Positions 22,131 through 35,635 of a stretch of 64,000 nt of DNA are shown here, piece by piece (position 1 is the stretch's first letter; every line of letters begins with the position of its first letter). Source of the DNA: Pseudevernia furfuracea (taxonomy: Eukaryota > Ascomycota > Lecanoromycetes > Lecanorales > Parmeliaceae); the NCBI GenBank assembly GCA_022315425.1, contig JAIUPT010000041.1, positions 1,674,001 through 1,738,000 of the forward strand, read 5' to 3'. The notes under the pieces are model-generated. The model was given only the letters and a program-made list of their open reading frames with translations, made no database searches and had not been told where the DNA came from. Position numbers and translations under genes: made by a program.

Positions 22131-22440
22131 TAGTCACACGTATATATCGTTCGCTATAGAGAAACTCTCAAGACTGCATATAATAACATTGTATCTATTT
22201 TATGATCAGACGAGAACGTCAGGCATTTCTTATTCGTGACATGTTGTTATGATAGGATCGGAAGTCTTTCGTATATGGCTTTCGATCGAAAGTCTTCTAT
22301 AGAAAGGCTCTTACCTTGAAGAAAGGAGAGAGGCTAGACCATGCTGATACTAGCGTCTCCGATGTATTCCCTACAAAAGTAGCCTTCTAGCTAGAATAAA
22401 AGACAAGTCTTACACACACACCACCATATCGGGCCAGTAC
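22131..22440 (+). repeat. Gypsy LTR (approximate limits)
   Basis: Relatively GC-rich, weakly mutated block between an integrase/chromodomain 3' end and a gag. It is homologous to 11976-12260 in inverted orientation. It serves as the 3' LTR of the left element or the 5' LTR of the right one. Termini not resolved. Confidence 0.5.
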
Positions 22441-24780
22441 CCTAGCACGAAACGAGTTCGAGATTATTCAATACGTTAAAAGTCGTAATTCATCTTTCAC
22501 AGATTTTATATCTTATATCTCGTTAGTAAATACTTCGTTAGATTCGTTTAACACGAGCTTTAATTTTATTATAGATTCGTCTAACACTATTTCTTTTATT
22601 AAAGATAACGATCAAATTATCAAAGCAATCTCAGCAGAGAAAGTAATCCACAAAGATTTAATTATAACAGACGATTAATTATAACAAAATATTAACTTCT
22701 CGCAGCAGCAATGAATAGCTTTATAAGAATTATTAAAAAGTATTCTTAGTTAGTTAGATTCATTAAAATCGTTTAATGAGTTAGAATCTCTTAAGACTAT
22801 CGTAATAAAGAACGCTCTTAATTCTACACGCTGAAATTCGAGAGATCTCGAATTCTTTGATCTCAATTACGATAATAAGTCTATTAACATCGAATTATTA
22901 ATTAAGCATATTAACAAAGAAATCTACTTTTGAGACGTATATCTATTTATGAAAAGAGCAAGAGATCTTATGATTATTAAGAATAATATGATACGAAAAA
23001 ATCTTTAAATAAGTTTACGTGATATAATATTAAGATAATGAACAATATAACTTTCTTTCGTTGAAAAACGTGTTATTAGATTTAAAAAAGACGTTAAGAA
23101 ATGATTTACCTTGTTGATTAATAAATTTAAAAAATCTACTATAGTAGTTATTAATGTTATACTTTAAAAACGTTATATCATATAAGACGCAAATTCTCGT
23201 TATGAGTTATATGAGTACGCTTAAAAGATTCTCAAATCTATTAAAAATACAGATATAACTTTAATTAAGAATCAACTAGACATCGTCTACAATAATATCG
23301 ATCTCGAACTTCGTCGAGATATCAAGAAATCTAAAAACATTATCACGATCAATTCATTTCTTATGACACTAAATAACTATAAGCATAAATAATAAACTTA
23401 TATTAACAGATATAAAAAGAATATAGATTTCGAAAGCATAGCTTCTAATTCTTTCTTTCAACGACAAAATCGTTCTTACGAAAATAGACTCTTAGAGTAA
23501 TATAATTAATATAACAATTCTCTTAATCGTGATAATAAAAATCAGCAGAACTTTATATAATCAAATCTACGATTCGATTATCAAGAAAAATATCGATCTT
23601 TATATCAATATAAAGCGACTTTCGTCGTGTAGCCTCGTCTCTTTTATTAGAATTTATAAGCTTATTAGTCACAGCAGTAGCAGTCTCGTTTTTTAAATTA
23701 TTTAAATAAATTAACATAGTTAGATTAGCGCTTAAGCGAAAATTAGAAAAGACTATAGATTATCGAATTCTTAAACAGATTAGGTTTTTCAGCATCAGAA
23801 CAATAGCAGCCTCGTTCTTTCTAGTTAAATTTTAATAATATAAACAAATTATAATATTTTACTAGATCGCAGTACAACTTGAGCAATCGCTTTTAATTAT
23901 AATAACAAAGAGTCTATTAAGCATTCGAGAATATTACGAATAAGAATTTTAATAAGAAGTACGAGAAATTCATGAGATCTTATTAGTATTATGCTTTCGA
24001 GAAATAGTTTACGAATAGTCTTTTTTAGGAAACTTCGTTCTCTAAGCATAAAGAATCTTATAATAACAGTCATAACGACTATAATAATATACGAAATATA
24101 CATTTCGTTAACAAGAAAGTTATTTATATATGTAATAAATATGAATTCGACTTTTTATCAAGAAATAAATTCTTTAAGCACTTTCGAGAAAATTATCGAA
24201 AGATAAAGTTTATTATGAATATTAGCGAGCGAATTTCAAAAATCGAAGATCTATTTAAGACTATACTTGACAAATTCTCGACGCTTATAACAAATAATAC
24301 TTATATGAATATAATTATTAAATTCACTGCTGAGCTAAGTTATATTAGATTCGAATATAATTTTCGTAATTGAAAGTATATTATTATAAAAGTTAAATAC
24401 TCTTTGAACTCAAAGACTAAAGAAAACGAAGTATTATTTGATTTTGACTGTAACGTGACTTTAAAAGATCGTACTTACTTGTAAAAGCACGTTTTTAATT
24501 TTAAGATCAAAAAGATAATTTTTTTTATATCGATATAAGACGTAAGCAATAAAATTGTTAACATAGATAACTATATTATAATTACGATATATATTAAAGA
24601 AATCGTTAACGATATGAAGAGAAATGTTTGTTTTACGATAAAAGTTTATATTATAAATAATCTTAAGACAAATATTCTTATTAACACGAATATTATAACG
24701 TCTTAAGAAATAATTATAAATTTGAAAACTCGTATAATCAAGCTCGAAAGATATCAGAGACTAAATATATCGATCGACGT
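22441..24780 (+). pseudogene. Ty3/Gypsy gag and protease, decayed
   Basis: Gag is readable at 22800-23470 (NSRDLEFFDLNYDNKSI, VYLFMKRARDLMII, KNQLDIVYNNIDLELRRDIK), followed by an Asn/Gln-rich region with traces of a zinc knuckle. A retropepsin domain lies at 24430-24780 (FDFDCNVTLKDRTYL, where a DTGC-type site is expected, then VYIINNLKTNILINTNIITS). No reverse transcriptase follows; the copy stops at about 24780. Confidence 0.68.
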
Positions 24781-24937
24781 TATCTGTTAGACTGGCTTAT
24801 ATAATATAGATATATATAAGATAGACTAGAATTGTGTAGCAATGTGAACTTAGTGAAGATATATATATTGCGTATAGTATATCTAATAGTAAGACTAATT
24901 CTTAAGAAAGAAAAATAAGAAACTTCGAAATATAACT
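24781..24937. other. AT-rich spacer before solo LTR
   Basis: No recognisable content. It ends with the taact target duplication (24933-24937) of the solo LTR that follows. Confidence 0.4.
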
Positions 24938-25000
24938 TGTTAAAATATAGATATGTGGAACACCTGATTGAGTTGTGTAACTAGTACAGTAGATCGCTAC

Positions 25001-28000
25001 CAGGGCTTTCAATCGCCCAGCCAAAAGGCTAGGCTAGGCTGAGGCTAGGCTAGTCAGCCTAGCCCCAGCCCGAGGCCTCTGATTGGCTAGCCCAGCCTTA
25101 GCTCCGACCTTCCGGGCGGGCTAGGCTAGGCTAAGGTTTTAGGCGCTAGTAGTTTAGTGGACCACACAAATTTGATGTAATGTCTGAATAATCGCTGAGT
25201 AACAACCCTTATCAACAACGTCATCGTCACTTGATTGAATGAATTTAATGAATTCAATAGACCATTATAACGATGCTCCGCGTGTTACTGAAAGCACGAT
25301 CGTCAACGAAGGAGACTACGTGCATGAACACTCACTAAAAAAGCTGACAATCGAACTTAACACCATTTCGCCAGAAAGCCGAGTCATCACTTATGAAAAG
25401 TTCTGCGTATTTACAAAGGACTTGAATTACTTTGTCAAGCTTAAGAAGACCTTCAAGATATGAAAGTATAATCTAGAAGTCATTGAGGTTGTTACGAGAA
25501 AGAAATTCTGACTGTGTACGCACTGTGAGATATTCTATTATCTTACATGTTCTGAATCATAATAACGTCTATGTGTGTAGGCCATGAGCATTATAAGAAG
25601 ATCAATCACCTGTTTTTAATCTTTACATTCTCTGATAAGATGACTCAACACGTATGAGAGTGTTAACGTATCGATATATCACTTAAAGGCAAAAAAACTC
25701 CTCTTATAAACAATTCTTTAATTACGAAACAATTACAGAGCGCACCTCGATATAAGAGTCTTATAGGTCTCGAACTTGTAAAAAAGATGAAGTACTTCTT
25801 CATTCGCTGGGTCGTTACTATACACATCGCATTTTTTATATATAACAATGAGTTCTTTAGAGATCTATTTGACTTATTCTCGAAGACTCTTATGAAGCAT
25901 CTATTGATATCTAGTAACACGATTCGCAAATGAATCTCAGAAGCGTTTCAAGAGCATAAGATCATCGTGAAAGATATGCTTCATAAAGGCAAAAGCAATA
26001 TACATCTCTCTTTCGATCTATGAACATTCAGAAATAATTTAGCCCTTCTGACTGTTATCAGTCATTTCATTAATAAGAACGATCGATCTCGTATCATTCT
26101 CTTGATCATTAGACGTATACACGACTCTTATTTCGAAGAAAATATGACTCAGAAGGTGATTGCAGTTATTCGAGAATATAACATAGCTCGCCGACTTGGG
26201 TTCTTCGTTCTAGACAATGCTGAGTTCAATAATATATACGTTGATGCGATTCTCAAAGCGATACGCCCAGATCTCGAAAAGAAGGCACGACGACTACGCT
26301 GTCTCGATCACATCATGAATCTCGTCGCTTAAGCACTTCTATTTAATACTAATTCAGACGCTTTTACTGCAGAGATTCTAATTGCTACGAAGCTAAGACA
26401 TGAACGAAAACTACTTAATATATGAAGGAAACGCGATTCTCTAGACAAACTTCATAATATCGTCAAGTTCATTCGTAGTACTTCTCAAAGACGCGAGAAG
26501 TTTCATATTATTGAGTGCGATATTCTGACTTTTATCGATCTCAGCAAAGACCTTATGATACAGTTCGACAACGCGACTCGATGAAATTCAGTCTGTACGA
26601 TGATTAAGCGAGCAATAAGATTACGATATAAGATCGATCGATTCTGCGCTGATCATTAGAAGTCTATAAAGAAGTCTCGCGAAGAGAATAATGACGATGA
26701 CTCAGTTAGAGAAAATACGCTTACTTCTCGTGATTAAGATACACTCACTCAAATGCTAGAATTTCTGAAGCCTTTCAAAGAGGTCATCGCTCGGCTCGAA
26801 GACAACGCGAAATTCGATATTCATGATCGACTATGAAAGTGTTTGTCTACAATGAAGCTTCTTATAAGACGAATAAAAGAACATCAAAGAGATTATACTG
26901 CTGTTGTGAACTCGAAGAAATTGTATATCATTGACGAGTTTAAGCATCTTCTTCACTCGCTCAATAACTGTGTTATAAAGCTAAAAAAGTATCAAGGTCT
27001 TATTAATGAGTCTTCTGCTTATATCGTCGTAGTTGTAATGCATTTTACAAAGAGATGAAAATGAATCGAGCTCAACTATTCAGCATTATTAGACTCTAAA
27101 ATGAACGCTGTGTAAACACTATGGGATACTGAGTACAGAAATAATGAATCGGATATATCTCAATCTACGTCGAATGTCACAGTCTCTATGTCTCGCGACT
27201 TTATCGCGTTTGATGACTTTCTCGACGTGTCGAACGATGATATCGCGTTCAAAGAAGACAGTTACACGATCTATTGCGAGTTCAACAATCGTATTAGCGA
27301 TAAAGACTATTCAGATTTCGATATTATCGAATAATAAATGAAACACAGTCATGAAGATGTGATAAGACTTAAATGAAATATGCTTGTTGTGTTCGTCATG
27401 TTCGCTAAATGCGAGCGAGTATTTAGTAGTGCTGATCGTCTGTTTACGTCCATTAGAAGCTCGTTGAAGAATAACATTATTGAGGTCTCGAAGTGTCTGA
27501 AGACGTGAGTTTCGCAGAGTATCAAGTTCTTCTAGACAGCGATATGCGTTATCAAAGTCAGATATACTATCAAATATTCAGCATCTGATTCGATAGATTA
27601 TCGAATATAATTAATTTGAACGTATTTGAAGCTCTTCTGATCTGATTTTTTTTTATTATTCAACTAACGATTTTTTTACTTGATCAAGCTATCTTCTCAC
27701 TTCATTCTTTAAGCTAATCATTAATAGACTTCTTTCTTATTCTTCTTTATTCTCTTTTATCTCATTCAAAGTTACTGTAGATAGTAATTGACTGACAAGA
27801 GGTGATTCTAAAGCTTCATCATGATCGCAAATCTCGTTCACTTTATCTCTGCATCACACCCTTCGCTCTTGTGCGTTTGACCTGTTAGTTAGTCGTGTAA
27901 CGAGGTGTTTCTGGCACAGTTCAGCTCTCGTATACGTCATGTGCAGGGAGTACAGTCATAGAGCTTTATGTCACTCAAATTTTTTTAGAAGGTCCCTGCT

Positions 28001-28236
28001 ATGGGGGTTCTGTCAAATTTTTGGGAGTTATCTATATAATTTGTAGTGACGCTAGAAGCTTAGCGGCGCCAAGCTTCATTTTCATTGGCCAAAACAACTA
28101 GCGTCAGCCTTTTCCCGCCCAGCCCTAGCCAGCCTAGCCCTTAGCCTAGCCCCGCCCTAGCCTCGTCTCTCCAGAGTCAGCCCCAGCCCCAGCCTTAGGC
28201 CCAAAGGCGGGCTGGGCTGGGCTGATGAAAGCCCTG
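25001..28236 (+). mobile_element. hAT-superfamily DNA transposon, 3236 bp, both ends and TSD present
   Basis: Terminal inverted repeats CAGGGCTTTCA (25001-25011) and TGAAAGCCCTG (28226-28236), flanked by the perfect 8-bp target duplication atcgctac (24993-25000 and 28237-28244), diagnostic of hAT. Both subterminal regions (25010-25135 and 28105-28220) are packed with GGCTAG/GCCCAGCC words in both orientations, likely transposase-binding repeats. The ends are GC-rich and unmutated, while the interior transposase gene has RIP-like stops. Confidence 0.92.
25239..27620 (+). pseudogene. hAT transposase, inactivated
   Basis: A plus-strand reading starts MNLMNSIDHYNDAPRVTES. It reaches the RNase-H-like core at about 25995-26330 (HLSFDL then a stop where Trp is expected; FFVLDNAEFNNIYVDAI; RLRCLDHIMNLVA), a middle helical region (KLHNIVKFIRSTSQRREKF, 26445-26510), and the C-terminal dimerisation region at about 27375-27520 (MFAKCERVFSSADRLFTSI). 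Trp codons repeatedly read TGA (26422-26424, 26582-26584, 27506-27508). The residues around the catalytic acidic positions are recognisable, but the frame is broken in many places. Confidence 0.8.
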
Positions 28237-28318
28237 ATCGCTACATACAAAATCCACCAAGTCTGAACGCCGGGTTGGTACCGTGAAAAGTCACCTCGGC
28301 TAGAATTTTGATATAACT

Positions 28319-28812
28319 CTCTTAAGCTTCTCACGTCAAGAATCTACTTAATATGCGTATATCAAGCGATTCGATTACGCTCGATAATTCTCGAGCTCAT
28401 ATAATAATTATTCTTTTAAGCTCGCTGTTAATATAATCTTCTTTCTTTAAGAATTCGTTCTCAAATTTATTACTTTAAATAGATTCATTAAAACTCTTTA
28501 AATCTCAAAGAGAATATAAGAGAAAGAGTTCTTTCAAATTAGCTTCGTGTTAATATTATAAATCTCAATTTGAAATGCGTAGATTGTGATATCTCTACGC
28601 CTTACGCATAAAAATAAAAATGTTCGTATAATCGTAAATAACGTGAAGTTTGTCGACGTTGATATCTCTTATTATTTGAATCGTGAGTCGCGCTATCGCG
28701 TCATCGTCGTTATAAATACGCGACGTGAATAATTGTTAAGCGCTAGTCGTGAGTTATATATAAGTTTTTTTTTTAAACTTTTGTTTTTAATAAAACACAC
28801 TCTTCTTTATTC
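28319..28812. other. AT-rich unassigned sequence between solo LTR and Copia-I copy B
   Basis: No gene or known element recognised. The last five bases (tattc, 28808-28812) are the left target duplication of copy B. Confidence 0.4.
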
Positions 28813-29093
28813 TGTCAAAATTCGGGTCACGTGATGCGCTAAGGCGCATTCTCATAGTCGCTCTTTACTCTCGTAGCATTCTACAGTTAACAACTAAGTG
28901 TCCTATCACCTATTCTTGACAGGTTATGAGCTCGGGCTTGCTCGACGACTGTTTCACTTATACCCTATGCCTATCAGAGCCACAGTGACCTCTAAGCATC
29001 ACGAGTTCATCGCAATAAACATCGCGACAGCTATGAAACTCTGTTTTTCAATCTTCTTGAGATGAACATTGCCTCTCTACAAAATGATCGTCT

Positions 29094-29315
29094 TTGAAAT
29101 TCGAGGGGCTGAGAGCCCTATCGCAAATCGACCCGCGGCATATCGAATCTAATCGAACGTCGGACGCCGAACTCGTCATACGACCGTGCGATCGAATTTC
29201 ATTAAGGTCTCTGAAACATTGTCAGCTTCCCTGCGTGAGACACGCTAAACACGTTCAACGAGAATATTCCCCTCGCGATGTACACCGCTTCAGCGTTAAT
29301 AAAGCGTTTACGTGA
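29094..29315 (+). CDS. Leader open frame of Copia-I copy B (73 codons, unknown)
   Basis: Same frame, length and stop as in copy A; begins MKFEGLRALSQIDPRHIESN. Differences from A are scattered substitutions with no stop. Confidence 0.3.
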   Translation: MKFEGLRALSQIDPRHIESNRTSDAELVIRPCDRISLRSLKHCQLPCVRHAKHVQREYSPRDVHRFSVNKAFT

Positions 29316-30349
29316 ATCGAATCAATTATAACAATTCAAGAGGCTGAACTTCAGCATCAAATCGTCTAATCACACTTTAGAGTTGATTAGTTATCAACAA
29401 ACCTTCACTCAGAGCGCGTATACGTCTATTGAGAGTCAAAACAATAAGAATTTCTTGTTAAGATAGGTCTTTCGACCTCACAAGTTCTCTAAAGAAGAGA
29501 ACTGAGGCTCAGCTATCGAGTTCTTTTTATCGCCATTCGACTTTATTCTATCATCGAATATAGCTTCATCTCACGACGATAGTTATCGAAGCGACTATTC
29601 TAAATTCGAGTCTCTGTCGAAGACTTAACATAAAAAGAACGTTATTTCTCTTCGAAGATTTACACGTCTTTAGTAATTGTCTTCGATATAGTCTCAGCGA
29701 AAATTAGATTAATTCAAATCTTTCTTATCTCTAAGTATCTTTTATCTCAATAATATCGTTTATATCTATCGAAGATTCAAGCATAAGCACTTTTTATTTC
29801 TCGTATAAGAACTCGAAGATTAGTAACAAAAGTTGTCAGATATCGATAAGACTCTCGAGAACTCTAACGAAGATTAGAATATCTATTTCACTCTCACTAC
29901 TTTCGCGAACGTTAGTAGTGTCGACTTTCAATTCGAAGTCAACGAAGATACTCTTAGTGTCTCAAGTGACACTAAGTTATTCGATCTTCGTGTCAAAAGT
30001 TCTCTGAATTTCACTTCTTCGACTTCGACTTCTTCGACTTCAAGACCTTCGTCCCCTATCGCCTCAGTCACCTCTCAAGCTGAGTCTTTCGTTTGAACAT
30101 CATCGTCGTCACTATTCACATTATACGTGTCGCCCTTAGAAATCTTCTTAATAACCCTCAGCATCTATAATCGACGAAGAATCAAGCGCATAAGACGTCG
30201 CAAGAAACATGTCAGTTTCAGTAGTTTTAACGACTGATCCTCTCGAAGAGGGAAGCGCTTTTCTTCTAAACTTAATTGTTATTTTGAAGTTCAATCTGAA
30301 ATATCGTCGATGAAAGTAGAATATCAATAATTGATTGATACTTAACAAC

Positions 30350-33300
30350 CTTGTTTTCTTTAATGCGATCATTAGTCATAGAGTCTACATCGCTATCTTT
30401 TATCGTTTCGAGAATAACGATCGCGAACTCGTCGAAGACGAATTCGATAATAAAGACTCTTAGATTATGCTCGATGCTCTAATCAAGAACTGTTAGTTTA
30501 AGAGCACGAGTCTCTATAAAAAACTAATGCGTCGAATATTCGATCTCACTCTTGAAGAAGAGAGAGTTCGTCAATACGAAAAGAACTTTCATAAGATTAT
30601 CTTCGACATTATTAGTCTTTATAAATTCCTCGTCATTTCGAAGTCTCTACGAATTCTAATTTTTCTTATAAAACTTAACGACTCTTACGACATGTTCGAG
30701 TCAAGTTATATTTAAAATCATGATCTCTTTGAGAACAAGTTCGTTAAGTTTTAAGAGATTATCGTGATCGTCGTGAACGAAGAAGTTAGAATCTTCTTCA
30801 AAGAAGAAGAACTAATTATATATATCGCTCGTAACGATAAGAACAAAGACAAATAAGCTACTTTCAATAACCTCGACGACTCTAACATTAATCGTAAGAT
30901 CTGTTTTTCGTGTAAAATAGCTAATTGCAAATTTAGACATCTCTCTATCAAATGCTAAATTAAGTTTTCTTATCTCAAGTCTGAGAAATTCATAACGAAA
31001 GAGGAAAAGAAGAAGAAGATAACGATCTTTAACTTCGAAAATGAATTCTTAAGCAACAAGCGCAAGCGCATCGAAGAGACGTCTTTTAATGCCTCTGCTT
31101 CAAAGAAGAACGATTATCTCAATATTAATTATATCTTTCTGAAGAAACTAAACTTCATTATACACTATTCGAATATCAACTCGAACGACTTTAATATTCT
31201 CGATGCGGCTGATGATCAAGTCATTAATCTAATCGTTACGAAAGCTCTCGAATATAGTCTCATAACTGCGAATTTCGTGAATTTTCTTACTCGAGTCGTC
31301 GTAGATTTAGACTACTCTCGTTATTCTTTCGCGAATCGTTCGATGTTTATCACCTACGAAAAGATTTATTCTCGATCGATCAAGAGTATCGAGAGAAGCG
31401 AAATGTAGTTTTAAGATTATAATATTATCAATCTCGACTGTGTGATTAGAAAAGAGTGTGTGACAGTCACTCTGCGAAATTTCTTATATATATTCGATAT
31501 GAACGTCAATCTTCTCTCGGTCGATAAACTTCTGAACTTCGACATCGCTATCTTCTTTTATAAGACAGAGTATATTCTTATCAAGAACGATTTAAAGCTT
31601 ATCGATACTCGTAATCGTGATCTCTTCTTTTTGAATCTCTAATAGAGTCGAAACAGTGCTCTAATCGTTTACAGTGTGCTCTCGAATCTTATTTATCAAC
31701 TCTAACATGCTCGTATAAGTTATTTAAATTAAAACAATCTAAACAAGCTCTCAAATATGATCGTTAAGATAAACTTCATCAAGAACATTACGAAGAAGCA
31801 TATCTGCGAATACTATATCATGAAACGTTAAAAGACTATCTCTTATGATAGTCTCACAGAGTCAGAAACGTAGTCTGACGAATTTATTTATAATAATCTC
31901 GTAGAGTCTCTATTCTCTACTAAATTCAATAATTGTAAATACTTTATAATATTTAAGAATAATTTCATCTCCTACTCTAAAGTGTACTATATTCGTCATG
32001 AGAGTGAAACGTTTGTTATATTCTTACGTTTCAAAGTCTTTCTAGAGTCACGAGACTATAAGATCTATCGTATTCGCCTCGACAATAAGAGAGAGTATAT
32101 GTTCAAGATCTTCTTAAATTATCTTCTTTAGTACGAAATCAGATAGAAGCTCACTGTATCTGAGAATCTCGAAATAAACGAAGCGATTAAACGTTTTAAG
32201 TAGATCTTACTATATAAGATATATTCTATACTACTAAGTTCTCAGCTCAACAAGTCTTTCTGATTCGAAATCGTGATCACTATCAATTATTTGATATTGC
32301 GATCTCTCAACGTTCGAATCATTATAACATTATTTGAGACTTTTCATTATCGAAAGCTTATTTCATTTCATCTGCGAACGATTAATTTCATTATCTATGC
32401 GTTAAAGCGTATTTAAAAGAAACTCGTAAATAAAAGCGAAAAGTGTGTTCTTCTGAAGTATAAAGAGAAGTTCATTTTTCGTCTATATAATCTCATCAAG
32501 AAGAAGATTATTCGAGTTAATAATGTTCACTTCATTGAGAAGCGTCTCTTGATTGTAAATCTCGAAGAAAAGACGAACGCTTATAAGCTCTCGATCAAGT
32601 GACAACGTCTTTATGTATTAGTATTCGCTGTAGAGAAGACACTTAATAAATAGCGTATTACTAACATTTCGAAAGATATTATCTTTATTATAAAGTTCTC
32701 AACGATTGCATCTACATCTATAATAATTGCTCTTATTATAAAGCCCTTAACGACTGCATCTGCATCTGCAATAAATAGATCAAAATTAAATTTCTCATAA
32801 TTAGCTGAAAAGTAGACGTCTACATCAAAGTTCTCGTCCCTCGCACGAGTCGTATCATCGATCGCGTTCGCGCGAGTCTCTCGATTAATTGTTACATTAT
32901 TAGTTATCGAAAGAATAACTCGTTCTCTCACTGTCGTCGAAATAATTCGCGAAGACTTCGAGCTAAGTGCGATTCAAAGAGTACTTCTTGATCATCTCGA
33001 CACTACGATTTCGAATCTGTGAGATCTATTATCTGATTCTTTCTCGAGAATATTCGCGATCTTTGCGTTACTAACGAATCATGTTAATAAGTCGAATATT
33101 TTCGAGCCGACGATCTATTAATAGATCATTTTCAATCAACTCTCTCGTATACACTGAGAGCTCGTCATATAAGACGAATATAAATCTCTTATGAACAACA
33201 ATACTTAATGTCTGATTCAGACGTCTTTAGATGCTTATATTCTGAGACGTCGTTAAGTCTATATCGTGAAGCGAGATCTCGCTGAGAAAGTCACTCGTTA

Positions 33301-34643
33301 TAAGACTCGCTGAGTGATTCGAGAATTCGAATAATAAAAGAGTCGTGACTATCATAACACGTTCGTCTCAGTGATCAAGCTTATAAATTATAAGACGATC
33401 TTTGCTCTAACAGCGATTCTAAACTAAGACGTAAAACAAATAAACGTTAAAATCACCTTTCTCTACGATAACGTTCAAGAGACGATTTATATGCGACAGC
33501 CCGATGATTTCAGCAAGAACGACATCAAAGTTTATAAGCTAAATAAGACTCTCTATGAACTTAAGCAATATAAAGAAATTCGAACTGATACTTATCGAAT
33601 CGAACGAGAGTGTTTTTATGAACGTCAAGAAGAACATTATTGTAGCCCTCTATGTGAACGATATATTAATTATCGATCTCAGCAAAATCGGCATTCAACG
33701 CATTAAAAAGGTCCTCAATAACAAGTTTCATATGTTCGACTTGGGACCTTACGTCTATTATTTAAACATAATCGTCAAAAGAAATCGTGTTATCGATATT
33801 CTTCGCCTGGGACAAGCAGTCTATGTCACTCGTTTCTTAAAGCATTTCAACTATTAAAGTCTTAATTCAGTCTCTACGTCTCTGAAAACTAGTCGCAAGC
33901 TACAATCTGCGAAAGAGAACTATATTACCTCGAGAAAGCTATACGAGAACTATTAATCTGTCGTAAAATCCCTCATATATGTTATATTAAAAACTCGTTT
34001 TAATATCGTCTATACTGTTTCTCTTATCAGTCGCTATTTAGTTAATTCGACCTAGACACACTGAAATACAGTGATTCGAATCTTTCGATATCTTAGAGAC
34101 ATAATGCACTACGAACTCGTGTATAAAGAATCCCTTCAAGCCCTTATCGAGTATATCGATTTCGATTGAACTAACGATTCGACTCGGAGATCTATCTTCG
34201 ACTACCTATTTAACGTCGGTAACGACGTCATCAGCTGATTATTAAAGCGCCAAGTCATCGTCGCGTTATTCACTTACGAAGCCGAGTATATCGGTCAAAC
34301 GTTGATTATCAAAGAAATTATTTGATTAAAAACTCTTCTCAATCAACTTCTGCGACCTCGGGACTCTGATTCGAAGATTATCATAATCTTCGACGACAAT
34401 TAGAGCGCAATTGCCCTCGTCAAGAACGCTTAGTTTCATATTCGCATCAAGCACATTAATATCGCTCATTATTTCGTACGTGAAAAAGTCAATAACGACA
34501 TCGTGAACATGCAATTCGTATTCACGAATAAATAAATAATCGACGATCTCATCAAAGCTCTCCATCTCGACAAATTCGTTATCTTTCGCGATGCCCTTGA
34601 GATGAAATCAGTCTTAGAACATTCTCTTAGCGTCAAAGACTAA
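30350..34643 (+). pseudogene. Copia-I copy B gag-pol, inactivated
   Basis: Colinear with copy A: Gag (30390-30760); protease near 31305-31345 reading DLD where DSG is expected; gag-pre-integrase region (31440-31640); integrase (31900-32200); reverse transcriptase (33400-33860), with YVND at 33651-33662; RNase H (34150-34640). Stops at former Gln/Trp codons. A short deletion near 33570, relative to copy A, removes part of the RT region between LYELK and the KFELIL stretch and shifts the frame locally. Confidence 0.82.
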
Positions 34644-35468
34644 TTCTCAGCGCTCTTGCTTTTAATCTAAAGTCGTTAATTTCAGAGAAGTGACGCTATT
34701 CACCTTATCTATAAATGTCAAATCTTTAGTATTCTTTCGATGTCTCTTGTCTCAAATCCTTAGCATCTTTTCGACGTCTTATTTCAGCGTCTTCTTACTT
34801 TAATTCGAAGTTGTCGACTTCAGAAGAGACGTCTATCAAACCCTTAGTCTCTTTCGAGTCTCATATACTTATTCTTGAACTGCCGCAACTGTCGCTGACG
34901 TGTCGCCCTTATTCGGTTTATCACCATGGCCCCTGGATGAATGCCATACCCTCGGGCCTCGTTCAGGTCTCGTTCGGCGTCTCAGCGGTGAATTTCATCG
35001 TTATCACACGCCCGATCGCTACTGCAGTTAGTCATGAGGTTTTCTTTCACTGCTTCTTATTTCACTCTCTCATATATTCATCGACCTCGTTTTAATAGAA
35101 ATTTGATGTGCATTAGATCTATTTCAAAGAAAACTTTCAAAAAATCGCCTTTTTTCGAAAAATGAAAGTTTTGTATAAAGAACCAGAACGGATTTTTACA
35201 TGTCTTCGAATTTGACATAATCGTTTTCAGAACTTGATTTCTTCACTTTTGTGAACCGGATTTCGCGCTAACCCGATTGAGGTTTTTTGCGTCGCGAAGT
35301 GCGAAAATCGTGTTTTCGTATTTTTGAGTATGCGAGCGAAGGGGAGTGTCAAAATTCGGGTCACGTGACATGGTCACGTGATGCGCTAAGGCGCATCCTC
35401 ATAGTCGCTCTTTACTCTCGTAGCATTCTATAGTTAACAACTAAGTGTTCTACCACCTATTCTTGACA

Positions 35469-35635
35469 TGTTCTTCGCTTTTTATACGTAATATAATAAT
35501 TTCACTTTATACTCTTATATTTGATATTAACATATTATCTATTATTATAATAATTTTAATTGTTTTCGCGATTCTTATGTTACTAGTCGTAAGTCTAAGC
35601 TTCTCGATTTTCGTGTATATTATTAACACGCTTTT
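35469..35635. other. 167-bp spacer between inverted copies B and C
   Basis: AT-rich, no recognised content. It lies at the centre of a tail-to-tail inverted pair of Copia-I elements. Confidence 0.5.

Larger units (their letters stand above)
24938..28313 (-). repeat. Solo LTR of Copia family II, split by a hAT transposon
   Basis: 24938-25000 plus 28245-28313 together make 132 bp, nearly identical to the LTRs at 47710-47841 and 61523-61654. It has the 5-bp target duplication taact on both sides (24933-24937 and 28314-28318), so it is a complete solo LTR left after LTR-LTR recombination. In element sense it begins TGTCAAAATTCTAG, hence minus orientation. The last bases are mutated (GATA for GACA). 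It was later interrupted by the hAT at 25001-28236. Confidence 0.88.
28813..35468 (+). mobile_element. Copia family I retrotransposon, copy B
   Basis: 5' LTR 28813-28921 (109 bp) and 3' LTR 35347-35468 (122 bp), primer-binding site at 28922-28933, decayed gag-pol. The target duplication is tattc / tgttc (28808-28812 and 35469-35473), one G-to-A apart. It differs from A, C and E by a longer 3' untranslated part (about 34700-35035) containing a GC-rich block that is also present in copy D. Confidence 0.88.

Noticed and set aside
34811..35095. 94-codon plus-strand frame near the 3' end of copy B
   Set aside because: Lies in the long-form 3' untranslated block; the matching region of copy D is not open in the same way.
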